A stretch of 64,000 nucleotides of DNA from Hyphomonas johnsonii MHS-2 (GCF_000685275.1 NZ_ARYK01000010.1:1-64000); one strand, 5' to 3'. Positions 27,079 through 38,147 are shown, numbered from the stretch's first letter. Translations and numbers: made by a program. Notes: generated by a model from the sequence alone, not told the origin.

Positions 27079-29694
27079 ATGAATATCGACCAATATACCG
27101 AACGCGCACGCGCAGTTGTCCAGGGCGCCCAGACTCTCGCTCTGGCGAGCGGCCATCAGGCGCTGACACCGGCACACATTCTCAAGACCATGCTCGACGA
27201 TCGCGACCAGCTCGCGGTCAATCTCGTCCGGGCGGCCGGAGGCCGGCCTGAACTGCTGGTGCAGGATGTCGATGCGGCGCTGGCGAAACTGCCGAAAGTG
27301 ACCGGCTCGAATACCGGCCTGCGCCTTGAACAATCCGGCGCCAAGCTTTTCCAGGATGCCGAAGCTGATGCCAAAAAGGCGGGAGATTCATTCGTCACCA
27401 CAGAGCGGTTGCTGTCGGCGATTGCAGGCTTGTCCGGAGACGCCGCCGCCGACGCGCTGCGCAGTTCCGGTGTAACGCCGAAAGCCCTCGAGACAGCAAT
27501 CGGCGAACTTCGCCAGGGCCGAACGGCAGACAGCGAGAACGCCGAAGAAGGCTATGAGGCGCTGAAGAAATACACGCGTGATTTCACGAAGGATGCCCGC
27601 GACGGCAAGCTCGACCCGGTCATCGGCCGCGACGAGGAGATCCGCCGCACGATCCAGGTTCTCTCCCGCCGCTCGAAAAACAACCCGGTCCTGATCGGCG
27701 AACCCGGCGTCGGCAAGACGGCGATCGCCGAAGGCCTGGCCCTGCGCATCGTGAACGGCGACGTTCCCGAAAGCCTCAAAGACAAGCGCCTGCTTGCGCT
27801 CGACATGGGCGCACTGATCGCAGGGGCGAAATTCCGCGGCGAGTTCGAGGAGCGCCTGAAAGCCGTGCTGAACGAAGTGCAGCAGGCCGCGGGTGGCGTC
27901 ATCCTGTTCATCGACGAGATGCATACACTGGTCGGTGCCGGCAAGGCCGACGGGGCGATGGATGCGTCCAACCTCCTGAAACCCGCGCTTGCGCGTGGCG
28001 AGCTGCACTGTGTCGGCGCGACGACGCTGGATGAATATCGCAAATATGTCGAAGGCGACGCGGCCCTCGCCCGCCGTTTCATGGCGGTGTTTGTCGACGA
28101 GCCCTCGGTTGAAGACACGATCTCCATCCTGCGTGGCCTGAAAGCCCGCTACGAGGCCCACCATGGTGTCCGCGTGTCGGATGCCGCCATCGTATCGGCA
28201 GCGACACTGTCCAACCGTTACATCACGGACCGGTTCCTGCCTGACAAGGCGATCGACCTGATGGACGAAGCCTCTGCGCGCCTGCGCATGCAGATCGATT
28301 CCAAACCGGAAGAGCTCGACGAAATCGATCGGCGCCTCCTGCAGCTGAAGATCGAGGCAGAGGCCCTGAAACGCGAGAAAGATGCCGCGTCGAAGGATCG
28401 CCTGAAGACGCTGGAAGGCGATATCAGCGAACTCCAGGCGAAGTCCGACGAACTGACCTCAGCCTGGTCGGCGGAGAAGAACAAGCTGAAAGGCACGGCC
28501 ACGGCCAAGGAACAGCTCGACCGCGCCTATGCCGACATGGCGGAAGCCCAGCGGACGGGTGACCTGACCCGTGCGTCCGAATTGAAATTCGCGACCATCC
28601 CGGAGCTTGAAAAGCAGATCCGCGACGTCGAAGGCTCCGAGGATGCCGAAGACGGCCTTGTGTCGGAAGTCGTGCGGCCCGAGCACATCGCGGCTGTCGT
28701 GTCGAAGTGGACCGGCATCCCGGTCGACAAGATGATGGAAGGCGAGCGGGACAAGCTGTTGAAAATGGAAGATGCCCTGCGCAAGCGGGTCGTCGGCCAG
28801 GACGCCGCGCTTGAAGCCGTGTCCAATGCGGTTCGCCGTGCGCGCGCCGGCCTGCAGGATCCCAACCGGCCGATCGGCTCGTTCCTGTTCGTTGGTCCGA
28901 CGGGCGTCGGCAAGACTGAGCTTACCAAGGCGCTCGCCGAATTCATGTTCGACGATGACACCGCGATCCTTCGGCTCGACATGTCGGAATATTCCGAGAA
29001 GCACTCGGTTGCCCGCCTGATCGGCGCGCCGCCGGGCTATGTCGGGTATGATGAAGGCGGTGCACTGACGGAATCCGTGCGGCGGCGTCCCTACCAGGTG
29101 ATCCTGTTCGACGAAGTCGAAAAGGCCCACCCGGACCTGTTCAACACGCTGCTCCAGGTGCTGGATGATGGTCGCCTGACAGACGGTCAGGGCCGGACGG
29201 TCGATTTCAAGAACACACTGATCATCATGACCTCCAACCTCGGCGCAGACGCCCTGGCGAGCGGTGATGAAGGCGAGATTTCGGAGTCGGCCCGCGAAAG
29301 CGTGATGAGCGCGATCCGGATGCATTTCCGGCCCGAATTCATCAACCGGCTCGACGAGATCGTCTTCTTCAAACGCCTCGGGCGTGGTGAGATCGACCAT
29401 ATCGTCGATATCCAGATGGAGCGCCTCGAAGAGTTGCTGAAGGACCGGAAGATGAAGCTGGACCTCAGCCTCGATGCGCGCAACTGGCTTGCCGCCCGTG
29501 GTTATGATCCCGTCTATGGGGCACGCCCGCTGAAGCGCGTGATCCAGAAGGAAATCCAGGATCCGCTCGCGCGTCTGCTGCTGGAGGGGCGGATCGCAGA
29601 CGGCGAGACGATCCACGTCGATGTCGAAGGCGACATGCTCTCGATCAACGGCGTACCGAACGATTTCGCCAAGGGACGAGTGGCATTGAACTAG
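27079..29694 (+). CDS. clpB: ClpB disaggregase
   Basis: 871-aa AAA+ chaperone that pulls proteins out of aggregates with DnaK. In order: N-terminal Clp repeats (1-150), first ATPase with [13 protein letters not shown] near residue 208 and [20 protein letters not shown], a coiled-coil middle domain (about 405-525, rich in K, E and L), second ATPase with [18 protein letters not shown] near 605, and the C-terminal domain. All Walker motifs are intact. It is monocistronic behind the heat-shock promoter. Confidence 0.97.
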   Translation: MNIDQYTERARAVVQGAQTLALASGHQALTPAHILKTMLDDRDQLAVNLVRAAGGRPELLVQDVDAALAKLPKVTGSNTGLRLEQSGAKLFQDAEADAKKAGDSFVTTERLLSAIAGLSGDAAADALRSSGVTPKALETAIGELRQGRTADSENAEEGYEALKKYTRDFTKDARDGKLDPVIGRDEEIRRTIQVLSRRSKNNPVLIGEPGVGKTAIAEGLALRIVNGDVPESLKDKRLLALDMGALIAGAKFRGEFEERLKAVLNEVQQAAGGVILFIDEMHTLVGAGKADGAMDASNLLKPALARGELHCVGATTLDEYRKYVEGDAALARRFMAVFVDEPSVEDTISILRGLKARYEAHHGVRVSDAAIVSAATLSNRYITDRFLPDKAIDLMDEASARLRMQIDSKPEELDEIDRRLLQLKIEAEALKREKDAASKDRLKTLEGDISELQAKSDELTSAWSAEKNKLKGTATAKEQLDRAYADMAEAQRTGDLTRASELKFATIPELEKQIRDVEGSEDAEDGLVSEVVRPEHIAAVVSKWTGIPVDKMMEGERDKLLKMEDALRKRVVGQDAALEAVSNAVRRARAGLQDPNRPIGSFLFVGPTGVGKTELTKALAEFMFDDDTAILRLDMSEYSEKHSVARLIGAPPGYVGYDEGGALTESVRRRPYQVILFDEVEKAHPDLFNTLLQVLDDGRLTDGQGRTVDFKNTLIIMTSNLGADALASGDEGEISESARESVMSAIRMHFRPEFINRLDEIVFFKRLGRGEIDHIVDIQMERLEELLKDRKMKLDLSLDARNWLAARGYDPVYGARPLKRVIQKEIQDPLARLLLEGRIADGETIHVDVEGDMLSINGVPNDFAKGRVALN

Positions 29695-29722
29695 GCGCCA
29701 CAAATGCCGACTTGAACTATTA

Positions 29723-29761
29723 CTCCCGCACGGGTAGCAATATTTGCTAGCTGTGCGGGAG
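29723..29761 (+). promoter_or_regulatory. Hairpin covering the ribosome binding site of the S9 peptidase
   Basis: CTCCCGCAC (29723-29731) and GTGCGGGAG (29753-29761) form a perfect 9-bp stem, extended by GG/CT pairs and an inner TAGCAA/TTGCTA stem with a TAT loop. The GGGAG in the 3' arm is the Shine-Dalgarno sequence of the gene starting at TTG 29769, so folding would hide it. It also lies 28 bases behind clpB and could slow transcription, but no T-run follows. Confidence 0.6.
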
Positions 29762-29768
29762 AAAAACC

Positions 29769-31739
29769 TTGAGCCCTTTGAAATTTCTGGCCGCGGCCGG
29801 GATGAGTGTCTTTTGTCTTTGTGGCGCTGCCGGAGCCGAAAGCGCTAATGATATCGCGGAATTGTTTGGACGTGCCGATGCGATCGGTGATCCGCAGATT
29901 TCACCAGATGGCCGCTATCTCGCCGTCGAGTGTTCGCCTGAACTGAAGCCATCCTTGTGTATTTTTCCATTGGATTCGGCCGAGGCGCCGATCCTCTTGC
30001 CGGTGATTCAGGATGCGCGGCTCATGCGTCACTACTGGGCGAATGCCGACACGCTGATCCTCGACATCGAGATTTTCGAGACGCTGCAAGTCAGTTCGGG
30101 AAAGGAGGACTACGCCTTCGAACGCGCGATTGCCTTTAACCTGACCGACAAGAAACCCGTGATGCTGTTGAAGGACAACCGCAGTTGGGTGGATACAAAC
30201 AATCTCGTGGCGATCGACCCCGACGATCCGGACAAGGTCATGTTTTCCGTTGTTTCGGAGGTGCATGACAAAGAACCGGGGCGGGTGCGCACAAAGAATG
30301 CAGATCGATTCGCGTACTACGTCATGAAAACTGATCTGAAAAAGGGTACGTCCAGGCAGGTGGATTCCGACGGGCGGTTTGTCGTGGATGCGGTGCATGC
30401 AGCCGACGGGAAGATGGTGGCTGAACTTCGGTACAAGGATATCGGCCGCGGATTGCACTCGGTGAGCATTACAAAAGGTAACCAGGTTCTGTTCCAGCGG
30501 GACGACGTTTCCTTCAATCCGGTTTCCCTTTGGGGGCTTGATACATCCGGCAACAACCTGATCATCTTCCTGCAGGAAGGCGAACCGTACGGCCTGCACC
30601 GGTTGTCGCTGGCAGACGGCTCTCTTGCGGCCATGGAAACCGGGTCTGCCGGGGGCACTGTATCGCCTGTCGTCGATGCGCGATCCCTGCGGGTGGTCGG
30701 ATTTGAATATTCCGGGGAAACGACCGAACAGGTGTTCGAGGATCCGGCGCTTCAATCTCAACTTGCCGCCGTCAGGTCGGCGATGCCGGGTGCGTCCGTC
30801 ACGCTGGAATCATGGACAGATGATCGCTCGGAAAGCGTCATTCGCGTCGACTTTCCCGGCAAGCCCGTTGCGTATTATACATTCCAGCCGGGCATCGGGG
30901 CGCTCTCTCCCCTTGGCAACAAGGCGCCGCATCTGGACGATCGTCCCCTGGGAACGATCGAACACATATCGTATGCCGCGCGCGACGGACTGACGATCCC
31001 GGGCTACCTGACCCTGCCGCCCGGCAAGACGCGAGACGATGGACCTTTCCCACTCGTCTTGTTGCCTCACGGCGGGCCGGAGGCGCACGACACATCGACA
31101 TTTGACTGGTGGGCACAAGGCCTTGCCGCCGCGGGATATGCCGTGATCCAACCCAATTTCCGGGGCTCAACCGGGTACGGTACAGGATTCCGCGACGCCG
31201 GGTTCGGAGAGTACGGCGACAAGATGGTGACGGATGTCCTGGACGCAGAGACGTGGGCCCAGGCCCAGGGACTGGCAGAGGCGGGCCGGACGTGTGTCGT
31301 GGGGGCGAGTTATGGAGGCTATTCCGCATTGATGGCGGCATTGCACGATAGTGCGGCTGTACAATGCGTGGTGGCTGTGAACCCGGTCACCAGCCCGTTC
31401 GGATTATTGGCAGATTACCGGTATGGAAGCTTCGCCGTGAATGGGATGGAGCGCTTCCTTGGTTCGGGGCGCTTCGACAGTCCGGCTGCCCGGTCTTCCA
31501 TCACGCCGGTGCAGAGGGTGGCAGAACTGAAGGCACCTGTATTGCTGATTGCAAGTGAGGAAGATTCGACAGTCCCGATCGAGCAGAGTGAGCAGCTGGA
31601 GCGAGCCGCGAAGGGCGTTGCGGACGTGACGATGGTCAGGATTGCCGGCGAAGACCATTACCTTCGCTCGACGCGTGCGCGTTATGATGTCCTGTCAGAT
31701 ACGCTCGAATTCCTGCATAGTCATGTGCCGGCAAACTGA
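29769..31739 (+). CDS. S9-family prolyl oligopeptidase
   Basis: 656 aa from a TTG start after GGGAGAAAAACC. A signal peptide (FLAAAGMSVFCLCGAAGAES) sends it to the periplasm. An N-terminal beta-propeller region (about 25-390) precedes the alpha/beta hydrolase. Catalytic residues: S514 in VGASYGGYS, D in ASEEDSTVP and H in GEDHYL. Such enzymes cut oligopeptides, often as dipeptidyl or acylaminoacyl peptidases. Codon use looks less GC-biased than in its neighbours, so acquisition is possible. The start site lies inside a hairpin. Confidence 0.87.
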   Translation: MSPLKFLAAAGMSVFCLCGAAGAESANDIAELFGRADAIGDPQISPDGRYLAVECSPELKPSLCIFPLDSAEAPILLPVIQDARLMRHYWANADTLILDIEIFETLQVSSGKEDYAFERAIAFNLTDKKPVMLLKDNRSWVDTNNLVAIDPDDPDKVMFSVVSEVHDKEPGRVRTKNADRFAYYVMKTDLKKGTSRQVDSDGRFVVDAVHAADGKMVAELRYKDIGRGLHSVSITKGNQVLFQRDDVSFNPVSLWGLDTSGNNLIIFLQEGEPYGLHRLSLADGSLAAMETGSAGGTVSPVVDARSLRVVGFEYSGETTEQVFEDPALQSQLAAVRSAMPGASVTLESWTDDRSESVIRVDFPGKPVAYYTFQPGIGALSPLGNKAPHLDDRPLGTIEHISYAARDGLTIPGYLTLPPGKTRDDGPFPLVLLPHGGPEAHDTSTFDWWAQGLAAAGYAVIQPNFRGSTGYGTGFRDAGFGEYGDKMVTDVLDAETWAQAQGLAEAGRTCVVGASYGGYSALMAALHDSAAVQCVVAVNPVTSPFGLLADYRYGSFAVNGMERFLGSGRFDSPAARSSITPVQRVAELKAPVLLIASEEDSTVPIEQSEQLERAAKGVADVTMVRIAGEDHYLRSTRARYDVLSDTLEFLHSHVPAN

Positions 31740-31758
31740 GGCCAGGCACAGTGGCGGG

Positions 31759-33126
31759 TCAGGGTGTGACCGGCGCCGTGACCAGGGTCGCTGCGGCCAT
31801 GGTTGGCGAGACAGTTGCGCCGCGCAATACATCGATCTTTGCCTTCTGGGCCAGGAACTCGGCATACTCGCCCGGTTGGGTGGCCAGGTTCCTGCCGGAG
31901 GGAAGATCGAGAGTCATCGGGTTCAGGTAGCGCCCGTTGCGGCGGATTTCGTAGTGCAGGTGTGCGCCCGTCGCCGAACCGGTGTCGCCGACATAGCCGA
32001 TGACATCGCCCTTCCGGACTGAATCACCCGCCTTTATCCCCGGCGCAAAGCCCGACAGGTGCGCGTAGAGCGTTCCATAGCCGCGCTTGTGCTGGATGCG
32101 CACGTTGCGGCCATACCCGTCACTGAATTCCATCCGCTCGATCACGCCATCCCCACCGGCCCTGACGGGGGTGCCGCGCCGGGCCCGAAAGTCGACGCCC
32201 GTATGCAGGTGCAATTGCCCCGTCAACGGATGGTACCGCTGACCGAACCCGGAATTGATCGGCACATGACCGATGGGGTAACGGGTCAGGAAGGGCTGGG
32301 CGGCGACGCCGTCAGCGTCAAAGAATTCCGTCCGGCCCGTATCGCCTGGCGTGTAGCGATACCAGCTGCCTCGGCTCGTCTCGCCGTTGAACGCTGCAAA
32401 GACGAGGTCGCCATTTTCCAGGAAATTGCCGCGTTCGTCTTCGGCAATCTCGAAGACGGCATCGAACCGCTCGCCCGGACGGCCGCCGGACGCAAGATCG
32501 GGATCGTCGGGAAACAGGGCAGCAAACGCGGCGGCATGCGCCTGGTTGCCCTTTCCTTCGATCAGGGCATCAGCGAGGCGGGTCTTGATCGTCCCGGCCA
32601 CGCGGCGGTGGGACGTCATGATCCGTGCGGTCAGGACACTGACAAAGAAGCTGTCATCGGCCTGGCGGGTGGCCAGCAGCGTATTCTTCTTGTCCGGCTT
32701 GATCGACACTGCGATCAGGCGCGCTGCGTCACCGTCCAGTGTGCTTTCGTCGAAATAGGCGGTCAGCGCCGTGCCCGGTCTCATGCGTTTGCGATCGACA
32801 AGGCCGGTCTCGCGCAGGGCGCTAACGGCCGCTTCAGCTTCTTCAACGCTGGCGCCCAGCACTTCGAGCACGTCCGCCGCCGCTGCGCCCGCCGTGACCT
32901 GGCCGATCTTCTGGGCCGTTGAGGTTTCCGGCAGGTTGCTGCGGAAATCGAGCATGGCCTGCGCGGCGTTTCCGTTGCCCGGCTCTTCCGGTGGTGTGGG
33001 GCGCACGAGCAGGAACAATCCAAGCATGCCAAGGATCACCATGCCGGCCACGACGCGCTCAAGCGTATGATACGGGCTGAGCGAGCGGTTAACCGATACC
33101 GGCCGTTTACTGGGCGACTTTGCCAT
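31759..33126 (-). CDS. LytM/M23 peptidase, membrane-anchored
   Basis: 455 aa from MAKSPSKRP (ATG 33126, GAGGGG in front). One N-terminal membrane segment (VVAGMVILGMLGLFLLV) anchors it in the inner membrane. The C-terminal M23 domain is intact: GFGQRYHPLTGQ and HTGVDF give H and D, and HLHYE the second zinc site. It is probably a peptidoglycan endopeptidase or an amidase activator. It is a paralogue of the next gene (same order of hydrophobic anchor, long linker, M23), 125 bases away. Confidence 0.87.
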   Translation of the reverse strand: MAKSPSKRPVSVNRSLSPYHTLERVVAGMVILGMLGLFLLVRPTPPEEPGNGNAAQAMLDFRSNLPETSTAQKIGQVTAGAAAADVLEVLGASVEEAEAAVSALRETGLVDRKRMRPGTALTAYFDESTLDGDAARLIAVSIKPDKKNTLLATRQADDSFFVSVLTARIMTSHRRVAGTIKTRLADALIEGKGNQAHAAAFAALFPDDPDLASGGRPGERFDAVFEIAEDERGNFLENGDLVFAAFNGETSRGSWYRYTPGDTGRTEFFDADGVAAQPFLTRYPIGHVPINSGFGQRYHPLTGQLHLHTGVDFRARRGTPVRAGGDGVIERMEFSDGYGRNVRIQHKRGYGTLYAHLSGFAPGIKAGDSVRKGDVIGYVGDTGSATGAHLHYEIRRNGRYLNPMTLDLPSGRNLATQPGEYAEFLAQKAKIDVLRGATVSPTMAAATLVTAPVTP

Positions 33127-33251
33127 GTGGATTCCCCTCGCAAAGGCCAGTTGTGGCCAGGTGCAATACAAGGGATCAGATCAGCAAGAAGCGGGCCAGA
33201 ACTGCATCAACGACGCGAATTTTTCGGCGGATACTCGCCCCAAGGGACGTA

Positions 33252-34655
33252 TCAGGGGGTCGCGGTAGAGACCGATACCAGCCGGGCTGTGCCAATATTG
33301 GCCCCCAGATCGGCCCGAATCTGGTCGATTTCGGCTTTCCGGGCGGCAAATTCGGAGAGCATGTCAGGGGACTCGGCCAGTTTTCGACCGGTCGGCAGTT
33401 TCAGCCGCATGGCGTTGACGGGCACGCCCTTGATATAGACTTCGTAATGAAGGTGCGGGCCGGTAGAGGCGCCGGTCGAGCCGACATAGCCGATGACATC
33501 GCCCTGGCGCACGCGCCTGCCGGATTTCATGCCCTTGCCGTACCGGGACAGGTGCGCATAGGCCGTCACATAGCCATTGGCGTGCTTGATCTTGACGTAG
33601 TTGCCATAGCCGCCATAGCGGCTGGCCCGTTCGACAATTCCGTGTCCGGCAGCGAACACCGGCGTGCCGCTCGGGGCTGCAAAATCGGTCCCCTTGTGCA
33701 GGCGGGTGTAACCCGAAATCGGATGCCGGCGCTTCCCGAAGGACGAGGAGAGGCGGGCGCCGTTGATCGGGGTTTTCATCAGGAATTTCGTGGCGCTTTC
33801 ACCGCGACTGTCGAAATAGTCGGGCACCTGGTCGTCACTCGGCGTGAACCGGTAAAAGTCACGCGACAGGGCCTGCCCATCGAGTGAGGCAAACACGACG
33901 TCTCCGGATTTGACCGGATTGCCATGTTCATCGACGAAGGTTTCGTAGACGATTTCGAACCGGTCGCCTGGGTAAATTTCACGTTGAAAATCAACGTCAT
34001 ATGCGAAAGCATCCGCAAAATCGACAACCTGCTGGTCGCCCGCGCCGAGGCTGCGGGCGGTTTCGTAGATCGACGTGTCGATTGCGGCGGCAACGCGCTT
34101 GTAGCTGGGTGTCAGGCGGGCATTGAGGGCGGCGGCAGACCACGCACCGTCCTGTTCACGCGTGATCAGCAATGACCGGTCAGGTTCGGCCCGAATGGAC
34201 AGCGCCTTCAGGGTGTCGCCGTCGAGATAGGCTTCTGCGACGAGCCCCGGGCGGAGGCGACGGGCATCCAGCATTTCGCCGGAATAGAGTGTTTGCAGGG
34301 CGCTGTTGGCGTCCTGGTGGCTGGCGCCAAGGCCGACGACCAGATCGGTGAGTGTCTGGCGCGATTTCAGCGTGCCGGTCTTGTGCTCGAGCACCACAGG
34401 GTCAGTCAGGTCGGTGGCGCTGAGGAGCGTGGTGGCGAGCGGCGGCGGCGTTGCGGCGGCGGCGGTGCCGTGGGTTGGCTGGCCTGCAGGATCGACCATG
34501 ACGAGACCGGCAATGGCGGACGCTGTTCCCAGCACGAAAAGAACCGCGAGACTCTTCAGTCCCTGCGAAAGGTTCCGCTTGGGCTGGTGCTCCAGCTGGG
34601 GTTTGGTTTCGGTGACTTCTTTCACGCGCAACTTCCCGTCATATCCCTGCGTCAA
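33252..34655 (-). CDS. LytM/M23 peptidase, second copy
   Basis: 467 aa from a TTG at 34655 (downstream GTG or TTG codons are possible; no good ATG). An anchor (LKSLAVLFVLGTASAIAGLVMV) is followed by a long periplasmic linker and an M23 domain with FGKRRHPISGYTRLHKGTDF and HLHYEV; the zinc ligands are intact. The linker shares with the neighbour a YxG-EMLDxRRLRPG-like stretch, fitting tandem duplication followed by divergence. Both likely act at cell division or elongation. The two are co-directional. Confidence 0.87.
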   Translation of the reverse strand: MTQGYDGKLRVKEVTETKPQLEHQPKRNLSQGLKSLAVLFVLGTASAIAGLVMVDPAGQPTHGTAAAATPPPLATTLLSATDLTDPVVLEHKTGTLKSRQTLTDLVVGLGASHQDANSALQTLYSGEMLDARRLRPGLVAEAYLDGDTLKALSIRAEPDRSLLITREQDGAWSAAALNARLTPSYKRVAAAIDTSIYETARSLGAGDQQVVDFADAFAYDVDFQREIYPGDRFEIVYETFVDEHGNPVKSGDVVFASLDGQALSRDFYRFTPSDDQVPDYFDSRGESATKFLMKTPINGARLSSSFGKRRHPISGYTRLHKGTDFAAPSGTPVFAAGHGIVERASRYGGYGNYVKIKHANGYVTAYAHLSRYGKGMKSGRRVRQGDVIGYVGSTGASTGPHLHYEVYIKGVPVNAMRLKLPTGRKLAESPDMLSEFAARKAEIDQIRADLGANIGTARLVSVSTATP

Positions 34656-34793
34656 TCTCGAAATGGTTCGATTGGTCAGGCATCCATTTTGTCATTTGCG
34701 TGTTAAAGAATCCAGAACACGCACCATTTTGGCCTTCTTGCCTTATTAAGACCCTAGGTACCATCACAAGCAAGATGCAAGCCGGAACTCACA

Positions 34794-37700
34794 GTGAACG
34801 CAACAGATGACAAAAATTTAGGGCAAACGGTTGGCCAGCAGCCGGCAAGGCCCGCACGCTGGGTGCGCCGGGTGCTCATCGGTGTTGCGCTGGTTCTGGT
34901 CCTGGGCGGCATCCTTGGCTGGGTCGCCCGGAAAACGATTGCAGAGCAGGTGGTGAAATCCTGGTGCGCTGACCGGGGCCTCGTCTGCGAGACCACGGTC
35001 GTCCGGCTCGGACTGGACGGCGCGACGCTCCGCGACCTGAAGGTCGGCGCTGGTGGTGACGTGCCATTCCGCGCAGCAGAAGTCAGCGCTGCGCTTGGCT
35101 GGGCAGGCCTGTTTTCGCCGGAGGTCACGGGGATAGTCGTCGAGACGCCGGTCGTGCGCGGAACGCTGGATGCAAAGGGCGTGCGTTTTTACGGCCTGGA
35201 GAATCTGGCCGGTTCGTCCGGCGGTGGTGGTTCCAGATTCAATATGCCGCCGATCGACGTCACCGGCGGACAGGTTTTCCTGGAGACCGAGGCCGGCACC
35301 TTGTCGGCTGCCATCTCCGTAAACGGAACATTCCCGCAAAAGGGTGAATTGCATCTGGCAATGACGCCGGCGGCCCTGAAGGGCAACGGATCGGAATTCT
35401 CATGGTCGAAAGGCATCGTCGACATGACTGCCGACCAGGGCCGTATTGCCGGCAAGGCGTCGCTGGTCCTGGAGCGGGCCGACGTGGACGGCCTGTCGAT
35501 CCATGATGCGAAACTTGACGCAACGATTGACGCTGACGCGGCTGGCACCGGACCGATGCGCCTGGAATGGACCAGTTCGGTCGCCGATGCCCTGTTCCCC
35601 GGCGGCGAAGTGAAACAGGGGCATACGGACGGCACCGCGACGTTTACCGAGTTTCCGGGCATGTCGATCAATGATGTGCTTGCGGCGCTCAGGACGGGTG
35701 TCTTCCAGGTTGATGCGGCGACCTTTTCCATGGCGGGCTTCGGCGCGGCACAGCTGCACATGGAGGCTGATCTCAAGGGTGATGCCGGAAATATTGGCGG
35801 GCCTGTCACGGTCGCGGCGGCGAGCGCCTCGGCGCCGCAGGGCCAGAGCCGTGCGCTTTCGGTGCGTGGCGTTGCCAGCCGGACGTCAGAAGGCGGACTG
35901 CTCTTTTCCGGCCCGGCCACGGCATCCGGTGTCGGCCTGACTCCGGCCCTGCGAAGCGCCCTGACCGCGCCGATCATGTTTCCCGGCCCCCTTGCAGACC
36001 ACGGGATACGCCTGCGCGGCGCCGTCGACAGGGCCTTGCAGGATTTCAGCCTCACGACGGAATTCAGCACCGGCCGCAAGGACGGCGAAATCACCTTCAC
36101 CAGCCGCCAGACGACCGAGTTGGCGGCAGCCTCGGGCCTGCACGCCACCGTCACACCGCCTGACGATGCCCCGTGGCTGGCGATCCGGGGCACTGACAGG
36201 CACGGTGGAGGCACGATCGTGCTTGGTGGCGGCGGTGCGCCGGACCTTGTGCTGGAACTGGGCAGTGCGGACCTGACTGACAGCGGTTTCAGGATCAGCG
36301 CCGAAGCCCTGCGCCTCAAGCCCTGGGCGGCGGGCGGGCGCACGCTGTCGGCCGACCTCAGCACGTTTGGACTGGAGAGCGGCCAAGGCGACCTCACTGT
36401 CTTTGGCCGCGGATGGATGGCGCTGTCCGGCATGGTTTCGGGTTTCGCGCTGGACTCGACGCGCCTTTCCGGCGGGATCCGTGCCCAGCGTCATGACGGC
36501 AAATGGGATGTCAGGCCGGAAGCCACGAAATGCTTCGACCTTTCCACGCAAGGCTTTGATTTCGGCAGCATCCGCGTCAAGCAGCTGAGCACGGACGTCT
36601 GCCCCGAAGGCGGTGTGTTCGTGCACGATCGGACTGGCGCGCCGAGCGGTGCGGTAAGGCTGGGTGCCTTCAGCCTGCCGTTCGCAAGCGGGGCGACGTC
36701 CGGTACGGTCGATCTCGCCAATGCAATCATCGACTGGTCGTCAAATGGCGGGCTGGCCATGACGATCCGCGGCGATACGCTCGACCTGCCGCTGGACATT
36801 GGCGACCGCACACTGGGCATCTCCGGCAAGGCGCCGCGCATGGGCGTGGCAACAGGCAAGGGCGCGCCCAAATTGTCAGCCCGCCTCGGGGCGACGGATT
36901 TTACCGGCAGCTTGATCCCTGCGCACGTATCCGCAGACAGTTTCCAGTTCGACGGCACCAGCGGCGCCCGCAGTGTGTCGGGCAGCCTCAGCGCATCTGG
37001 CGTGCTGATCCGGGACGACATCGAGGACCCGCTCTACGCGCCACTGACGGCTGACTTCTCGGCGACCCTGAAGGACGGCCACATGACCATGACAGGCCCG
37101 CTCAGCCTGAAGAAGGATGGTTACATCGTGGCCAATACGACGCTCGATCTCGATATTGTCGCGCTGACGGGCAAGGCGGCGATCCGCTCGCTTCCCTTGC
37201 AGTTCCGCCCCGGCAGCCTGCAGCCCGTCATGCTGTCGGAGCGCCTGCGCGGTGCCTTCACCTATGCCAGTGGCGAGGTCACGGCGCTCGCCGATATTGA
37301 TATCGACTCGGGCCGTCTCGCCGGCACCGGCGAGGTAACGGTCGCGGATTTCGGGTTCCAGACGACCCGGCTGGGCCGCGTCGACGGGGTGAACGGCCAT
37401 GTCCGGTTCAGTGACCTGCTCGGCCTGACGACCGACCGCGCCCAGGTTGTCACCGTGGGGGCCATGAATATCGGCGTCCCGCTCACAGACGGGCGAATGG
37501 TGTTCCACCTCGACAATGGCCGCGTGATCGGCGTGGAATCGGCAACCTTCCCGTTTGCCGGTGGCACCATTGCCCTCGCGCCCCTGAAATGGACGTTGGG
37601 TGGCACCAACCAGCGCGTTGAAGTGGCGGCCCAGGCGATCGACCTGAGCCAGTTGATCGCGGTTTTGAAGCTGCCTGACGTCGATGCGACCGGCACGGTC

Positions 37701-38147
37701 AGCGGCCGTTTCCCGGTCGACTTCGAAGGCAGCCAGGTCCTGGTGCGGGATGCCCGCCTGTCAGCAGACAAGAAAGGTGGTCACCTTGCTTATACGGGGG
37801 GTGCCGTCGACGCGGCGGCCGGCAGCGACTCCAACGCGAGACTCGCATTCGATGCGCTGCGCGACCTTGATTTCTCGATTCTTGAAATTGGCCTGACCGG
37901 TGACCTGACAAACCGGACCGTCGCCAGCGTTCACCTGCTGGGGAAGAATACCAGGCCGCTGGCGTTCGGCGACAAGCTGACAATGCCGAAGGGACAGGCC
38001 TTCCAATTCAACTTCACATTCGATTCGAACCTCCAGGAACTCGTGAATTCCACACGCTATTCCAGCCAGCAGGGCCAGTTCGTCGATGTCATTGTCGATC
38101 TGGTCAACGACCAGAAGAAGCAGGAAAGCAATGCGAAAGGTGAATGA
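34794..38147 (+). CDS. ydbH: YdbH-family AsmA-like intermembrane protein
   Basis: 1117 aa from GTG 34794. One N-terminal membrane segment (VLIGVALVLVLGGILGWV), then a very long repetitive beta-rich periplasmic part, the AsmA-like groove type that carries phospholipids from inner to outer membrane. The next two genes are the matching YnbE lipoprotein and YdbL, exactly the order of E. coli ydbH-ynbE-ydbL, where YdbH and YnbE form an intermembrane bridge. That synteny is the main support. E. coli YdbH is shorter (about 880 aa). Confidence 0.83.
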   Translation: MNATDDKNLGQTVGQQPARPARWVRRVLIGVALVLVLGGILGWVARKTIAEQVVKSWCADRGLVCETTVVRLGLDGATLRDLKVGAGGDVPFRAAEVSAALGWAGLFSPEVTGIVVETPVVRGTLDAKGVRFYGLENLAGSSGGGGSRFNMPPIDVTGGQVFLETEAGTLSAAISVNGTFPQKGELHLAMTPAALKGNGSEFSWSKGIVDMTADQGRIAGKASLVLERADVDGLSIHDAKLDATIDADAAGTGPMRLEWTSSVADALFPGGEVKQGHTDGTATFTEFPGMSINDVLAALRTGVFQVDAATFSMAGFGAAQLHMEADLKGDAGNIGGPVTVAAASASAPQGQSRALSVRGVASRTSEGGLLFSGPATASGVGLTPALRSALTAPIMFPGPLADHGIRLRGAVDRALQDFSLTTEFSTGRKDGEITFTSRQTTELAAASGLHATVTPPDDAPWLAIRGTDRHGGGTIVLGGGGAPDLVLELGSADLTDSGFRISAEALRLKPWAAGGRTLSADLSTFGLESGQGDLTVFGRGWMALSGMVSGFALDSTRLSGGIRAQRHDGKWDVRPEATKCFDLSTQGFDFGSIRVKQLSTDVCPEGGVFVHDRTGAPSGAVRLGAFSLPFASGATSGTVDLANAIIDWSSNGGLAMTIRGDTLDLPLDIGDRTLGISGKAPRMGVATGKGAPKLSARLGATDFTGSLIPAHVSADSFQFDGTSGARSVSGSLSASGVLIRDDIEDPLYAPLTADFSATLKDGHMTMTGPLSLKKDGYIVANTTLDLDIVALTGKAAIRSLPLQFRPGSLQPVMLSERLRGAFTYASGEVTALADIDIDSGRLAGTGEVTVADFGFQTTRLGRVDGVNGHVRFSDLLGLTTDRAQVVTVGAMNIGVPLTDGRMVFHLDNGRVIGVESATFPFAGGTIALAPLKWTLGGTNQRVEVAAQAIDLSQLIAVLKLPDVDATGTVSGRFPVDFEGSQVLVRDARLSADKKGGHLAYTGGAVDAAAGSDSNARLAFDALRDLDFSILEIGLTGDLTNRTVASVHLLGKNTRPLAFGDKLTMPKGQAFQFNFTFDSNLQELVNSTRYSSQQGQFVDVIVDLVNDQKKQESNAKGE

